Source: Sphingobacterium sp. UGAL515B_05
GTDB taxonomy: Bacteria; Bacteroidota; Bacteroidia; Sphingobacteriales; Sphingobacteriaceae
NCBI RefSeq assembly: GCF_033097525.1
Contig: NZ_CP109907.1
Coordinates: 3,348,001 to 3,412,000 of the forward strand
Direction: 5' to 3'
DNA: 64,000 nucleotides
Position 1 is the stretch's first letter, and the number at the start of each line of letters is the position of its first letter. Below are positions 7,298 to 16,323 of this stretch, piece by piece. The translations under genes and the position numbers were made by a program. The notes under the pieces were generated by a model. It was not told the origin of the DNA and searched no databases. It worked only from the letters and a program-made list of their open reading frames with translations.

Positions 7298-9195
7298 ATG
7301 AAAAAGTTAACTGTATTTAAATCGATGGTGGTATCAGGTCTATTGTTTTTTCAATCCTGAAACTATTTGGATGTCGTACCCGACAATGCTCCCACAATAG
7401 ATAATGCCTTTACCATGCGCAGTGAAGCCATTAAATATTTGGCAACCTGCTATTCTTATTTGCCCAATGATGGCGAACCGACTATAAATCCCGCTTTTAT
7501 GGCAGGAGATGAGTTCTGGCTGGATTACCCAACACGGAGTATCAACGGGACAAACTGGAACATCGCCCGTGGCAATCAAAGTGTCACTAATCCTTATGTT
7601 AATTATTGGGACGGATATATGTTCAATGCCATTCGCGACTGTAATATCTTTTTGGAAAATATTCAAAATCCCGAAAAGGTACGTGATATGACGCAAGACG
7701 AACGTACCACCTGGGAGGGTGAGGTATTGTTCTTAAAAGCCTATTATCATTTTATGCTGATGCGTCATTATGGCCCTATTCCCATTATGGATGTCAACGT
7801 TCCTGTCACAGCACCAATTGAGGAGACGCAGGTAAAGCGTCAGCCGATAGACCAAGTGGTTGATTATATCGTGAAGGTACTCGATGAGGCCGCAAGTAAG
7901 CTGCCAAGTGCGGTGCAGTCGCCAGTAACTGATCTGGGGCATATCACAAAACCAATTGCTTTAGGTATCAAGGCAAAAGTCCTATTATATGCTGCAAGCC
8001 CATTATTCAATGGTAATACGGATTATGCAACCTTCAAAAATGTGGACGGCACCTTATTTTTTAATCAGAGCTTCCAAGCCGAGAAATGGCGTAAAGCAGC
8101 GCAGGCTGCAAAAGAAGCAATTGCTGCCTGCGAGGAGCTGGGCATGAATCTATACGAATTTCCAACACCGGTACGCCCACTGTCCAATACCACAATGATT
8201 CAGATGAGCATTCGTAACGCTGTGACGGAAAAATGGAACCGCGAGATCATCTGGGGGAATTCAAATTCGCGGACATGGCAGTTGCAGTACTCGTCCATGG
8301 CGCACATCGATCCGAATAATGCCGGCAACAACAGCGTCAACGGTACCTTGGCCCCGACAATCAAAATCATTGAACAGTTTTATACGAAAAACGGGGTGCC
8401 GATGGATGAAGACAAAACCTTGATTTTAGCAATAAAAATCAATTACGTGCCGGAACGCATGAGGAACGCTTCAACAACATCGAAAATTACCGAACAGCGC
8501 GTTTGCATTTTGACCGTGAAAATCGTTTCTACGCCAATGTGGGCTTTGACGGTGGGGTTTGGTACATGGAAAATAGCCCTAGTCAGACGGACGAAAATAC
8601 CTGGACAACACAACTTCGTTTAGGCTTATTTGGCAGTGGTGTTTCCGTGCCGATCACAACCTATTACCCAAAGAAGCTGGTCAATTGGAAATTTGCCTTT
8701 AAGGATGGAAACAGCTCGCATATCGAAGAATATCCATGGCCTATGCTACGGCTTGCCGACCTGTATCTGATGTATGCCGAAGCGCTGAACGAAAGTGAAG
8801 GACCGACAGCCGATGTATTCCTCTATCTCGATAAGATTCGCAAGCGCGCCGGTCTGGAAGGGGTGAAAGAGTCCTGGTCAAAGTATGCTTTCAATAGCGC
8901 CAAACCGACGACAAAAGAAGGACTCCGTGCTATCATACAACGCGAACGTAATATTGAGATGAGCTTTGAAGGTTCCCGCTTTTGGGATTTGAGACGCTGG
9001 AAGCTTGCCGCGCAGGAACTCAACAAAAATATCACGGGCTGGGATCGCAATCAGGATAAAGACCATCCGGAGCTTTTTTACCAGGAACAGACCTTCTATC
9101 AACAACGATTCGTGGCACCAAGAGACTATTTTTGGCCGATTAAAGAAAGTGATCTATTGGTCAACCCTAATTTGGTACAAAATCCGGGTTGGTAA
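7298..9195 (+). pseudogene. SusD/RagB-like surface glycan-binding lipoprotein, disrupted
   Basis: The ATG at 7298 starts a signal peptide (MKKLTVFKSMVVSGLLFFQS), but codon 21, where the lipobox Cys is expected before NYLDVVPDN, is TGA (7358-7360). The frame continues as a good SusD protein (NAFTMRSEAIKYLATCYSYLPNDG) until 8417-8423. There one T is missing from a TTT codon, moving the rest (DFSNKNQLRAGTHEERF onward, then WPMLRLADLYLMYAEALNE and the C-terminal RagB part) into another frame that ends at 9195. Restoring both bases gives an uninterrupted protein of about 632 residues. As written it could yield neither a lipidated nor a full-length lid for the upstream SusC. Either the sequence has two errors here or the gene is dying. 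Confidence 0.85.
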
Positions 9196-9220
9196 TTAGC
9201 GTATTAAATTGAAGAAAATC

Positions 9221-10408
9221 ATGAAAAAACGAATATATCGCAATAGTATCTATGTCATGGCTGGCCTGCTGTTTTTACTGCTCGGCTGTAAAGAGGAAAA
9301 AGGCTGGACCTTAATGGAAGACGACCAGACCAAACCGGGAGTGGTACAGCATCCCTCCGTCGTAAATGGCTATGGACAGGCAACCATACATTACAGCCTT
9401 CCGGAGAATGACAACATACTCTATGTCAAAGCCGAATATGTGATGGCGAGCGGCGCCACCCGTGTTGTCAAATCGTCTACCTATACCAATGAGATCTTAA
9501 TTGATGGATTCCCCGATACCAAGCCGCAAACCGTTAAACTGTATGCGGTAAGCAAAGCTGAGGTTGTGTCGGATCCCATAGACGTCATTGTTGAACCCAA
9601 GACGCCGATCTTTAATTTGGTGTTTGGAGAGATGAAAGTAACGGCTGCCTTTGGCGGTATCCGCATTACCTCAACAAATAAGGAAAAAGGAAATGTGGTC
9701 ATCGTACCGATGGTAGACTCGCTCAACAATGGCGAATACCTGCCCTTAGATAACTACTATGGACAGGATTCCATCATCTTATATAATGTCCGTGGATTGA
9801 AATCCAAAGAAATGAAGTTCGCATTTTATGTCCGCGATCGCTGGTTAAATAAGTCTGATACGCTGTACACTTCGATTACGCCATTGGAGGAAAATCTGTT
9901 TAACCGGCAATTGTTTACACCCTTACGCTTGCCAGGGGACGCGCAAATTCTCTATGGCTCCATGGACAATCTATGGGATGGTAATCTCAATACGTCTAAA
10001 TGGCCAAGTTTCTATACTGTGGAGAATGCCGGTGTGCCGCAATCGGTCACTTTCTCGATCGGTAGAGAAGCAAAACTAAGCCGCGTGGTGATCTTTCCGA
10101 GACGGGAAAACGGCTTCTACGATAAGGGCAATTTACGTGATTTTGAGATCTGGGGAAGCAATACGCCGAATTTGGATGGCTCATGGGAGTCCTGGACCAA
10201 ATTGGCTACCTGCACGGTACGTAAACCATCGGGAACACCGTCGGGAACAAATACCAATGCTGATGAAGTGTATGGTACCTCTGGCTGGTCATTCGATCTA
10301 CCGGAAGATGCTCCGAAATACAAATACCTGCGCATTCGCAATCTGCGCAATTGGCGGGGTAGTTATTTTATGCAGATTAACCAGATTCAGGTATGGGGCG
10401 TTTATTAA
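9221..10408 (+). CDS. Surface lipoprotein, DUF4959/DUF5126/DUF5000 type (SusE-position)
   Basis: The start is the ATG at 9221; an in-frame TTG at 9209 also exists. A lipoprotein signal ends in LLFLLLGC (Cys23). After a Fn3-like N-terminal region (about 40-130) and a middle beta domain, the C-terminal ~150 residues look like a discoidin/F5-8-type carbohydrate-binding fold: NLWDGNLNTSKW, VTFSIGREAKLSRVVIFPR, FEIWGSNTP and YLRIRNLRNWRG. This arrangement matches the DUF5000 lipoproteins that follow susD in glycan loci and probably help bind the substrate at the cell surface. It is 25 bp after the broken SusD gene and in the same operon. Confidence 0.8.
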   Translation: MKKRIYRNSIYVMAGLLFLLLGCKEEKGWTLMEDDQTKPGVVQHPSVVNGYGQATIHYSLPENDNILYVKAEYVMASGATRVVKSSTYTNEILIDGFPDTKPQTVKLYAVSKAEVVSDPIDVIVEPKTPIFNLVFGEMKVTAAFGGIRITSTNKEKGNVVIVPMVDSLNNGEYLPLDNYYGQDSIILYNVRGLKSKEMKFAFYVRDRWLNKSDTLYTSITPLEENLFNRQLFTPLRLPGDAQILYGSMDNLWDGNLNTSKWPSFYTVENAGVPQSVTFSIGREAKLSRVVIFPRRENGFYDKGNLRDFEIWGSNTPNLDGSWESWTKLATCTVRKPSGTPSGTNTNADEVYGTSGWSFDLPEDAPKYKYLRIRNLRNWRGSYFMQINQIQVWGVY

Positions 10409-10428
10409 TCAATTTAAAAAGCAAAGTT

Positions 10429-11607
10429 ATGAAAAGATATATCATATTGCTGTCCTTGTTTATCGTGGCGCTGTTGGCGGCTTGTTCCAAAATGGACGAG
10501 TTTACCGAACACACCGACGGGAAAGCAATTATCTACCCGGCAAAGCTCGATTCGATTAGAATTCGTTCGGGAAAATACCGTATACAAGTAGAAGGTGTCT
10601 ATAGAGCTTCCTCGGGTGTTTCTGAGCTGCGTATCTATTGGAACAGTAAGCAGGATTCGATGAAAATACCGGTCAAACTGACGGGTAAGGTGGATACCGT
10701 ACGTTATTTAATCGACAAACTGCCTGAAGGGCCCATAAATTTAGAAATTCGTAGTGTGGATGCCGCAGGGCGCTTTTCCGTTCCCACCTATGTGGTGGGG
10801 AACGTATATGGCGATCGTTATCGCGAAGGACTTTACCAACGTGTGGTACTCGAACAGAATTTTATTGCTGGACAGCAACTGCAATTGGGTTTGCAAAATG
10901 TATCGGAAACCATGGGCTTTGATGGACTGCGTATCGCGTATAGAAATTGGGATGGTGGTACCACAGATACCGTGGTGCGTACCAAAAATCAGGATGAGAA
11001 GATTGGTCTTCAACGCTATCTTCCTGGTGCCGAAGTTTCGTATCGTACTGTGTTCAGACCCGATAGTTCGGCCATCGATACCTTTATGGTCAAATCGACC
11101 AAATTGGCTGTGAAAAAAGACAACATTACACCTTGGTACCTCCAGAATTACAAAACACCATTTACAGCGACGGTCTATGACGGTAATCGCTGGGGAGTTT
11201 TGGACAACTGGATGACAAACGCTGCCATGAAAAACCATAACGGTTACGGTGGTTTTGGATCGGATGATGGCGGTGTGGTCAACATTGAAGCAGGCTGGGG
11301 AGCTCCGGCTATCGTAAATGGTAAAATAGAGCAAAAAGTAACCTTATTACCCGGTAAGTATCGTTTTTTTTGTAACTTATCCTGGACAAATTATGATCAA
11401 CCGCCAGCAAAACTGGTTGTTAGCAAAGCAAACAGTGGAATTCCAGATCTTGAGCAGATTCAACAGGCAATGGCCCATGCTGATGTTAAATCAGATGGCG
11501 TTTATTTTGAAATCAAAGAAAAGGTTACGGTCAATATGGGAATGCTGGTCAATTTTCAACCTGACCATTACATGAAGATCAACGCTTTTCAAATCAATTT
11601 ACAATAA
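10429..11607 (+). CDS. Surface lipoprotein, DUF4998-type
   Basis: The ATG at 10429 gives a clean lipoprotein signal (MKRYIILLSLFIVALLAAC, Cys19); a longer in-frame start at 10393 would overlap the previous gene and spoil the signal. The N-terminal part (SKMDEFTEHTDGKAIIYPAKLDSIRIRSGKYRIQ) is typical of DUF4998 proteins, which have Fn3-like repeats. The C-terminal part (about 240-390, with PWYLQNYKTPFTATVYDGNRWGVLDNW) resembles the beta-sandwich DUF5013 module found with it. Likely a surface glycan-binding accessory of the same SusCD system; the ligand is unknown. Confidence 0.75.
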   Translation: MKRYIILLSLFIVALLAACSKMDEFTEHTDGKAIIYPAKLDSIRIRSGKYRIQVEGVYRASSGVSELRIYWNSKQDSMKIPVKLTGKVDTVRYLIDKLPEGPINLEIRSVDAAGRFSVPTYVVGNVYGDRYREGLYQRVVLEQNFIAGQQLQLGLQNVSETMGFDGLRIAYRNWDGGTTDTVVRTKNQDEKIGLQRYLPGAEVSYRTVFRPDSSAIDTFMVKSTKLAVKKDNITPWYLQNYKTPFTATVYDGNRWGVLDNWMTNAAMKNHNGYGGFGSDDGGVVNIEAGWGAPAIVNGKIEQKVTLLPGKYRFFCNLSWTNYDQPPAKLVVSKANSGIPDLEQIQQAMAHADVKSDGVYFEIKEKVTVNMGMLVNFQPDHYMKINAFQINLQ

Positions 11608-11618
11608 TATCAAGCAGA

Positions 11619-13640
11619 ATGAAGACAGTTATTTTCGCGCTAAGTTTTATGCTATGTACCTTCATGTTATGCGCACAGCCTTTTCAGGTCAAGAAAAATG
11701 GCCTAACGTTGACCTATAACAAACTAGATGGAACATATTCACTAAGTAAAGATCAAGTCGCCTATATCCAACAAGCAAGTGCCTATCTGGCACTTGCTAA
11801 TGGACAAAAAATTAGTACTGATAAACTGAAAGGAACCCGCAGCGTCACAGAAAAGCGTATTCAGGACAATTTGGGCAAAGGCATACAGTATACCATTTCG
11901 GTTAAAACCCAACAGGGCATCACATTGCTGCAGCATTTTTATTGCTACGACACAATAGATGGTGTCATCCTTGAACTGGAAGTTAGGGGTAAAAATATAG
12001 CCAGCAATGAACTTGTGCCGATCTGGTCAAATGCGTCGGTTGCCGGCCTGGGAAAATCCTTGTACCAACTGGCTGTTCCTTTTGATAACGATACGTTTAT
12101 TTCGTATGAAAACAATGTCCTTGCAAGGAATAGTAAGCGCAGCGCCGAAGTCGGTGTTGTATACGATAAGGACAGCGGAAAAGGGCTGTTGATTGGTTCA
12201 TTGGATCAATCCGTCTGGAAATCGGGTATCGCGATCGAAGGAGATCAGGGGCAATATACCCACCTGGCAGCGCAGGCCGGATTTACGGATGTAACTATCA
12301 CACGTGATTCCATGGCGCACGGGACGGTGAAGGGGGATGTCATTCGTTCCCCAAAATACCTCGTGTCTTACGACAAGGATTGGCGCATTGGGCTCGAAAA
12401 CTATGCTAAAATCCACCGGAAACTATCGCCGGCCTATGTGAAATCTTGGCAAGGTGCCACACCTGTCGGCTGGAACAGCTGGGGCGTGATACAGGAAAAA
12501 CTTAATTTTCAGAATGCCACAGGCACAGCAGACTATTTCGCAAAAGATATTCCTTATTTCCGCAACGCAAATGGCGAGGCTTTTATAGATCTTGACTCTT
12601 TTTGGGATAATATGACGCCCGGAGGTATGTCAGGTGACTACACGCAGCTGAAGCAATTTGTTCGCTATTGTGATTCTTTGGGCCTCAAGCCCGGCGTCTA
12701 TTGGGCTCCTTTTACAGACTGGGGGCATGGAAGTGGCCCCGACCGCAAGGCGGAGGGAAGTCAGTTTACCTTTGGCCAGCTCTGGACCAAAACCCAGAAA
12801 GGCTACCACAATTTAGATGGTGGTCGGGCTCTTGACCCGACACATCCCGGTACGTTGGCCCGTATGGATGTGATCTTAGGGAAATTGGTCGACTGTGGCT
12901 TCCGAATGATCAAGGTCGATTTCCTCTCTCATGCGGCAATCGAATCCACAGGTTTTTACGATAAAAAAATTCAGACAGGTATGCAGGCGTATGCTGTGGG
13001 GATGAAACATCTCGTCGACGTGCTGCAGGGTAAAATGTTGATCTATGCCGCAATTTCGCCGTCTTTGGCAACTGCCCAATTTGCACACATGCGCAGAATA
13101 GCCTGCGACGCCTGGAAGACGATCGATCAAACTCAATATACGCTAAACAGCGTTAGTTACGGCTGGTGGCAAACCTATCTCTACGATTTTATCGATGCCG
13201 ACCACCTGGTCTTTCACGATGAAAGCCCTGAAGTCAATAAGGCAAGATTGCTTTCCGGTGTGGTAACAGGGACCATTATTCTTGGCGACGACCTGTCGAA
13301 AAAAGAAAACTGGCAGCCAAAGATGAATCAATATCTGCAGGATCCCGAAATTCTAAAAATTATAGCCGACGGTAAAAGCTTCCGTCCGGCAGGATTTGTA
13401 GAAGGAAAAGCAGCAAATACGTATTATTACAAAAAAATTGGAACAACGCTGTATGTGGCCGTATTTAATTACAATACAACCCCGGCAGCAATAAACATAG
13501 ATTTTAAACAGATTGGCCTGGAGCCAAATACAACCTATAAGGCGGTGGAACTGTTTGAAAAAACAGCGCAGGAATTTACTGCTAAAAATCCCATTGCCTT
13601 TGAGCAAGCAGGAGCAAAATTGCTTAAGATTGCTCTTTAG
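11619..13640 (+). CDS. Secreted alpha-galactosidase-like glycoside hydrolase (clan GH-D)
   Basis: A 673-residue protein with a signal peptide ending near MLCAQ. It has an N-terminal beta-sandwich (to about residue 275) and then a (beta/alpha)8 domain opening with TPVGWNSWG, close to the GH27/GH36 signature. The segment MIKVDFLSHAA places Asp434 in the position of the clan GH-D nucleophile, and ACDAWKTIDQTQ further on may hold the acid/base. A C-terminal beta domain follows (about 590-673). The exact family (GH27, GH36 or a relative) cannot be fixed by eye. Probably releases alpha-galactose or a similar sugar in the periplasm. It lies 11 bp after the lipoprotein gene. Confidence 0.75.
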   Translation: MKTVIFALSFMLCTFMLCAQPFQVKKNGLTLTYNKLDGTYSLSKDQVAYIQQASAYLALANGQKISTDKLKGTRSVTEKRIQDNLGKGIQYTISVKTQQGITLLQHFYCYDTIDGVILELEVRGKNIASNELVPIWSNASVAGLGKSLYQLAVPFDNDTFISYENNVLARNSKRSAEVGVVYDKDSGKGLLIGSLDQSVWKSGIAIEGDQGQYTHLAAQAGFTDVTITRDSMAHGTVKGDVIRSPKYLVSYDKDWRIGLENYAKIHRKLSPAYVKSWQGATPVGWNSWGVIQEKLNFQNATGTADYFAKDIPYFRNANGEAFIDLDSFWDNMTPGGMSGDYTQLKQFVRYCDSLGLKPGVYWAPFTDWGHGSGPDRKAEGSQFTFGQLWTKTQKGYHNLDGGRALDPTHPGTLARMDVILGKLVDCGFRMIKVDFLSHAAIESTGFYDKKIQTGMQAYAVGMKHLVDVLQGKMLIYAAISPSLATAQFAHMRRIACDAWKTIDQTQYTLNSVSYGWWQTYLYDFIDADHLVFHDESPEVNKARLLSGVVTGTIILGDDLSKKENWQPKMNQYLQDPEILKIIADGKSFRPAGFVEGKAANTYYYKKIGTTLYVAVFNYNTTPAAINIDFKQIGLEPNTTYKAVELFEKTAQEFTAKNPIAFEQAGAKLLKIAL

Positions 13641-13653
13641 TTAATAATATTAT

Positions 13654-14694
13654 ATGAAGATAACCAAAGAAGAACAGTTTAAGGCGTTGATCGATCGGAT
13701 CAAACGATTGGAAGCTTTAAATGGGCTTTCGAAACATGAATGTATCGTACAGGGCGTGTTGGATGCCATTGATGCCAATGAACTGGAGGTGCACGCCAGT
13801 TTGCCTTCTGTCAATAACTTGATCCAATACCTGGGCTATGCACGCGAAACCTTTGCCAAAGCTTACCGTGACCTGATTGCTCATGGTGTGGTGGAATCCA
13901 AAAATAGAAAAGGATATTTTGTAGTCAGTAATAACACGCAGTTGAAACAGAAAGTTGCCGTCCTGTTATATGCTTACGATACTTTTCAGGATACCTTGGT
14001 ATCCGAATTGCGGGCCAATCTTCCGGAGGAAGTGACGGTCGATCTTTTTTTCCATCACAACAATATGGAAACCTTTGAGGATATTTTCAACCGGATTCAG
14101 GGACGCTATACGGTATATATTGTCGCTCCCATTGAAAATAAAGATTCTGAGCGTTTATTGCGAAATATTCCTGTGTCAAAACTATTGATTATCGACCGGC
14201 TGATGGATTTGGGTGCGGAATATTCTTATGTTTCTCAGGAATTTGAAGCAGCCACCTATGCTGTGTTTCGGGAGCTTTATCCAAAGATCAAAAAGTATAA
14301 AGAAGTGATCTTCTATTTTAGGGAAAATACAGCCGAACCCAATGAAATCAAAAATGCTTTCTTACGCTTTCTGAAAGACCATAAGATAAAAGGACGTATC
14401 GAAAAGCAGTACCATGTAGGTGATCTAAAAAAGGGGAAACTGTATTTTACCATTCATAATCCGGAACTCTATCAGATGTTAAAAGAGGTGCTGCAAAAGG
14501 GCTGGACCTTGGGCGAGGATCTGGGGATTTTATCGCATAATGATGATGTCATCAAAGAGATTATCAGCGGTGGTATTACCACCTTTTCAACAAGTTTTGC
14601 ACGGATTGGGGCCGAAGCAGCCAAGTTTGTGCTCGAAAGAACATTGATTCGGGAAGTGGTGCCGACAACATTGGCAGATCGCGGCTCTGTCTAA
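13654..14694 (+). CDS. GntR-family regulator with periplasmic-binding-like sensor domain
   Basis: The N-terminal ~90 residues form a GntR winged helix (ASLPSVNNLIQYLGYARETFAKAYRDLIAHGVVESKNRKGYFV). The remaining ~250 residues look like a LacI/periplasmic-binding fold (VAVLLYAYDTFQDTLVSELRANLP, YTVYIVAPIENKDSERLLRNIP, LGILSHNDDVIKEIISGGITTFSTSFARIG). This layout occurs in Bacteroidota sugar regulators. Sitting between the glycosidase and the symporter in one operon, it most likely senses a released sugar and controls the locus. The inverted repeat at 4032-4059 is a candidate site. Confidence 0.85.
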   Translation: MKITKEEQFKALIDRIKRLEALNGLSKHECIVQGVLDAIDANELEVHASLPSVNNLIQYLGYARETFAKAYRDLIAHGVVESKNRKGYFVVSNNTQLKQKVAVLLYAYDTFQDTLVSELRANLPEEVTVDLFFHHNNMETFEDIFNRIQGRYTVYIVAPIENKDSERLLRNIPVSKLLIIDRLMDLGAEYSYVSQEFEAATYAVFRELYPKIKKYKEVIFYFRENTAEPNEIKNAFLRFLKDHKIKGRIEKQYHVGDLKKGKLYFTIHNPELYQMLKEVLQKGWTLGEDLGILSHNDDVIKEIISGGITTFSTSFARIGAEAAKFVLERTLIREVVPTTLADRGSV

Positions 14695-14712
14695 AATAGG
14701 GAAGTTTATAAA

Positions 14713-16155
14713 ATGATAGTTTTTAGTTTTTGTCTTTTTACCGGTTTGGTCGCTTTGGGATCCTTATGGAAGTTTAAAACCAACTATTCCAATACCTTAA
14801 ATGGCTTTTTCCTTGCCGGAAAGAGCAATAGTTTTTGGATGGTAGGCTCGGCTTTGCTATTAACCAACCTGAGCGCCAACCAGTTTATCGGTGAAAATGA
14901 ATCGGTCTATATCAACAACCTGTCGGTCATCGGCTGGGGGGTGAGCTCGGTGGTCGCGATGCTCCTGGTTTCGGAATTTCTGCTGCCTATCTATTTTAAA
15001 CATGGTTTTCGGACGGTGCCGGACTTCCTTGCACTGCGGTTTGATCCGAAAACTAAAATGTTGGTGTCTATCCTGATTCTGATCGGATACATCGTCAACT
15101 TATTGCCACCGGTATTATACGGTGGTGCACTAAGCCTAGCTACAATGTTTGATGTGCCCGGACTGCTGCACATCAGTTATTGGCAGAGTATCTGGATACT
15201 GGTCTGGGCCCTCGGTATCATCGGGAGCTTATACAGCATTTTGGGCGGATTGAAGTTGATCTCCCTGTCTGACCTCGGTTTGGGCCTCTGTCTGTTTTTG
15301 CTCGCACTATTGATTCCGATTTTTGCCTTTTGGTATTTGGGGAATGGTGACATCTGGACGGGGGTACTCCAGTTATTTCACGATAAAAAAGAACATCTCA
15401 ATGCCGTCGGTGGAAAGCATGATGCGGTTCCATTTTCGACTTTATTTACCGGCATGCTGCTGATCAATTTTTACTATTGGGGGATGGAACCCTATATCGC
15501 ACAACAGGCATTGAGCGCCAAAAATCTAAAGGAAGCACAAAAAGGAATGACTTTGGCTGCGGGAGGCAAACTTCTGATGCCATTATTGATCAATTTACCT
15601 GGCCTTCTGGCGGTACACTTATTGCCGCATGTGCAGCCCACAGCTTCTGTTTTTCCGAAACTCATTGTCCTAATTTTTCCGGATGTATTGATTGGTTTTT
15701 CATTGGCCTTGGTCTTTGGTGCGGCAATGACTACCTATACTGCTGGCCTTCAGAGCTGTGGCAGCTTATTTGTTTTTAATATTTATAAACCTTACCTGGA
15801 ACGTAGAAACAGAACGCTCAGTGAAAGGGAGCTGGTCAAAAAAGGAAAACTGTTCGAATTGATCATCTCTATCTCGGCCATATTTATTGCACCTTTTATC
15901 CTCTTTGCCCATGACGGATTTTATACGTACCTCCAAACCGTGTCGGGGCTGTTCAATATGCCCATTTTCACCATTATGATCTTGGGGATTCTATCGCGTC
16001 GCGTTACGCCAAGGATGGCACAAATCGGCCTGTTCCTGTACATGGTCAGCTACTTCGTTCTGGTGTTTGTCTGGAAGACAGAGCTACACTATCTGCACCT
16101 GTTCGCGCTATTGTTTATCGCTGTAGCACTGGTCATCTGGGGGGAAGTAAACTGA
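14713..16155 (+). CDS. Sodium:solute symporter (SSS family), C-terminus frameshifted
   Basis: A polytopic membrane protein of the SSS/SGLT type: at least a dozen hydrophobic helices, an N-terminal NSFWMVGSALLLTNLSANQFIG, and the MTTYTAGLQSCGSLFVFNIYKPYL segment typical of sugar-transporting members. It probably brings the monosaccharide released by the locus across the inner membrane. The frame ends early at 16155 (480 residues) because one A appears to be missing from an AAAA run at 16149-16151. The next frame continues with a coherent tail including the last membrane helix to 16307, giving about 531 residues when corrected. The truncated form might still fold, but lacks the final helix. Confidence 0.85.
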   Translation: MIVFSFCLFTGLVALGSLWKFKTNYSNTLNGFFLAGKSNSFWMVGSALLLTNLSANQFIGENESVYINNLSVIGWGVSSVVAMLLVSEFLLPIYFKHGFRTVPDFLALRFDPKTKMLVSILILIGYIVNLLPPVLYGGALSLATMFDVPGLLHISYWQSIWILVWALGIIGSLYSILGGLKLISLSDLGLGLCLFLLALLIPIFAFWYLGNGDIWTGVLQLFHDKKEHLNAVGGKHDAVPFSTLFTGMLLINFYYWGMEPYIAQQALSAKNLKEAQKGMTLAAGGKLLMPLLINLPGLLAVHLLPHVQPTASVFPKLIVLIFPDVLIGFSLALVFGAAMTTYTAGLQSCGSLFVFNIYKPYLERRNRTLSERELVKKGKLFELIISISAIFIAPFILFAHDGFYTYLQTVSGLFNMPIFTIMILGILSRRVTPRMAQIGLFLYMVSYFVLVFVWKTELHYLHLFALLFIAVALVIWGEVN

Positions 16156-16307
16156 GCCAGCCAAACTATCTATCGGCGTATCAGTTTGAGTTTTCAGGCC
16201 AGGATAAAGAAGCCTATTGGAAGGGAAGGTACCGGATTGGCGCTTTTCTCATCCTTTTGATGATTGTCATCTACCTTGTTTTTTCACCCTTGGGCATTGC
16301 CCAATAA
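16152..16307 (+). pseudogene. Orphaned C-terminal tail of the SSS symporter
   Basis: The frame beginning at 16152 reads LSQPNYLSAYQFEFSG, then KGRYRIGAFLILLMIVIYLVF, and stops at 16305-16307. This is the expected last loop and terminal membrane helix of an SGLT-type symporter, displaced by a one-base loss in the A run at 16149-16151. There is no start codon of its own. Confidence 0.75.
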
Positions 16308-16323
16308 AATTGTATAAACCACT

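Noticed and set aside
7358..7360. TGA read as an amino acid (recoding or alternative code)
   Set aside because: Other genes in the window end normally in TGA (for example the hydrolase gene ending at 48812), and I see no structure after this codon that would suggest selenocysteine insertion.
10393..10428. Upstream start for the DUF4998-type lipoprotein
   Set aside because: It would overlap the previous gene and put extra charged residues before a clean lipoprotein signal; the ATG at 10429 is better.
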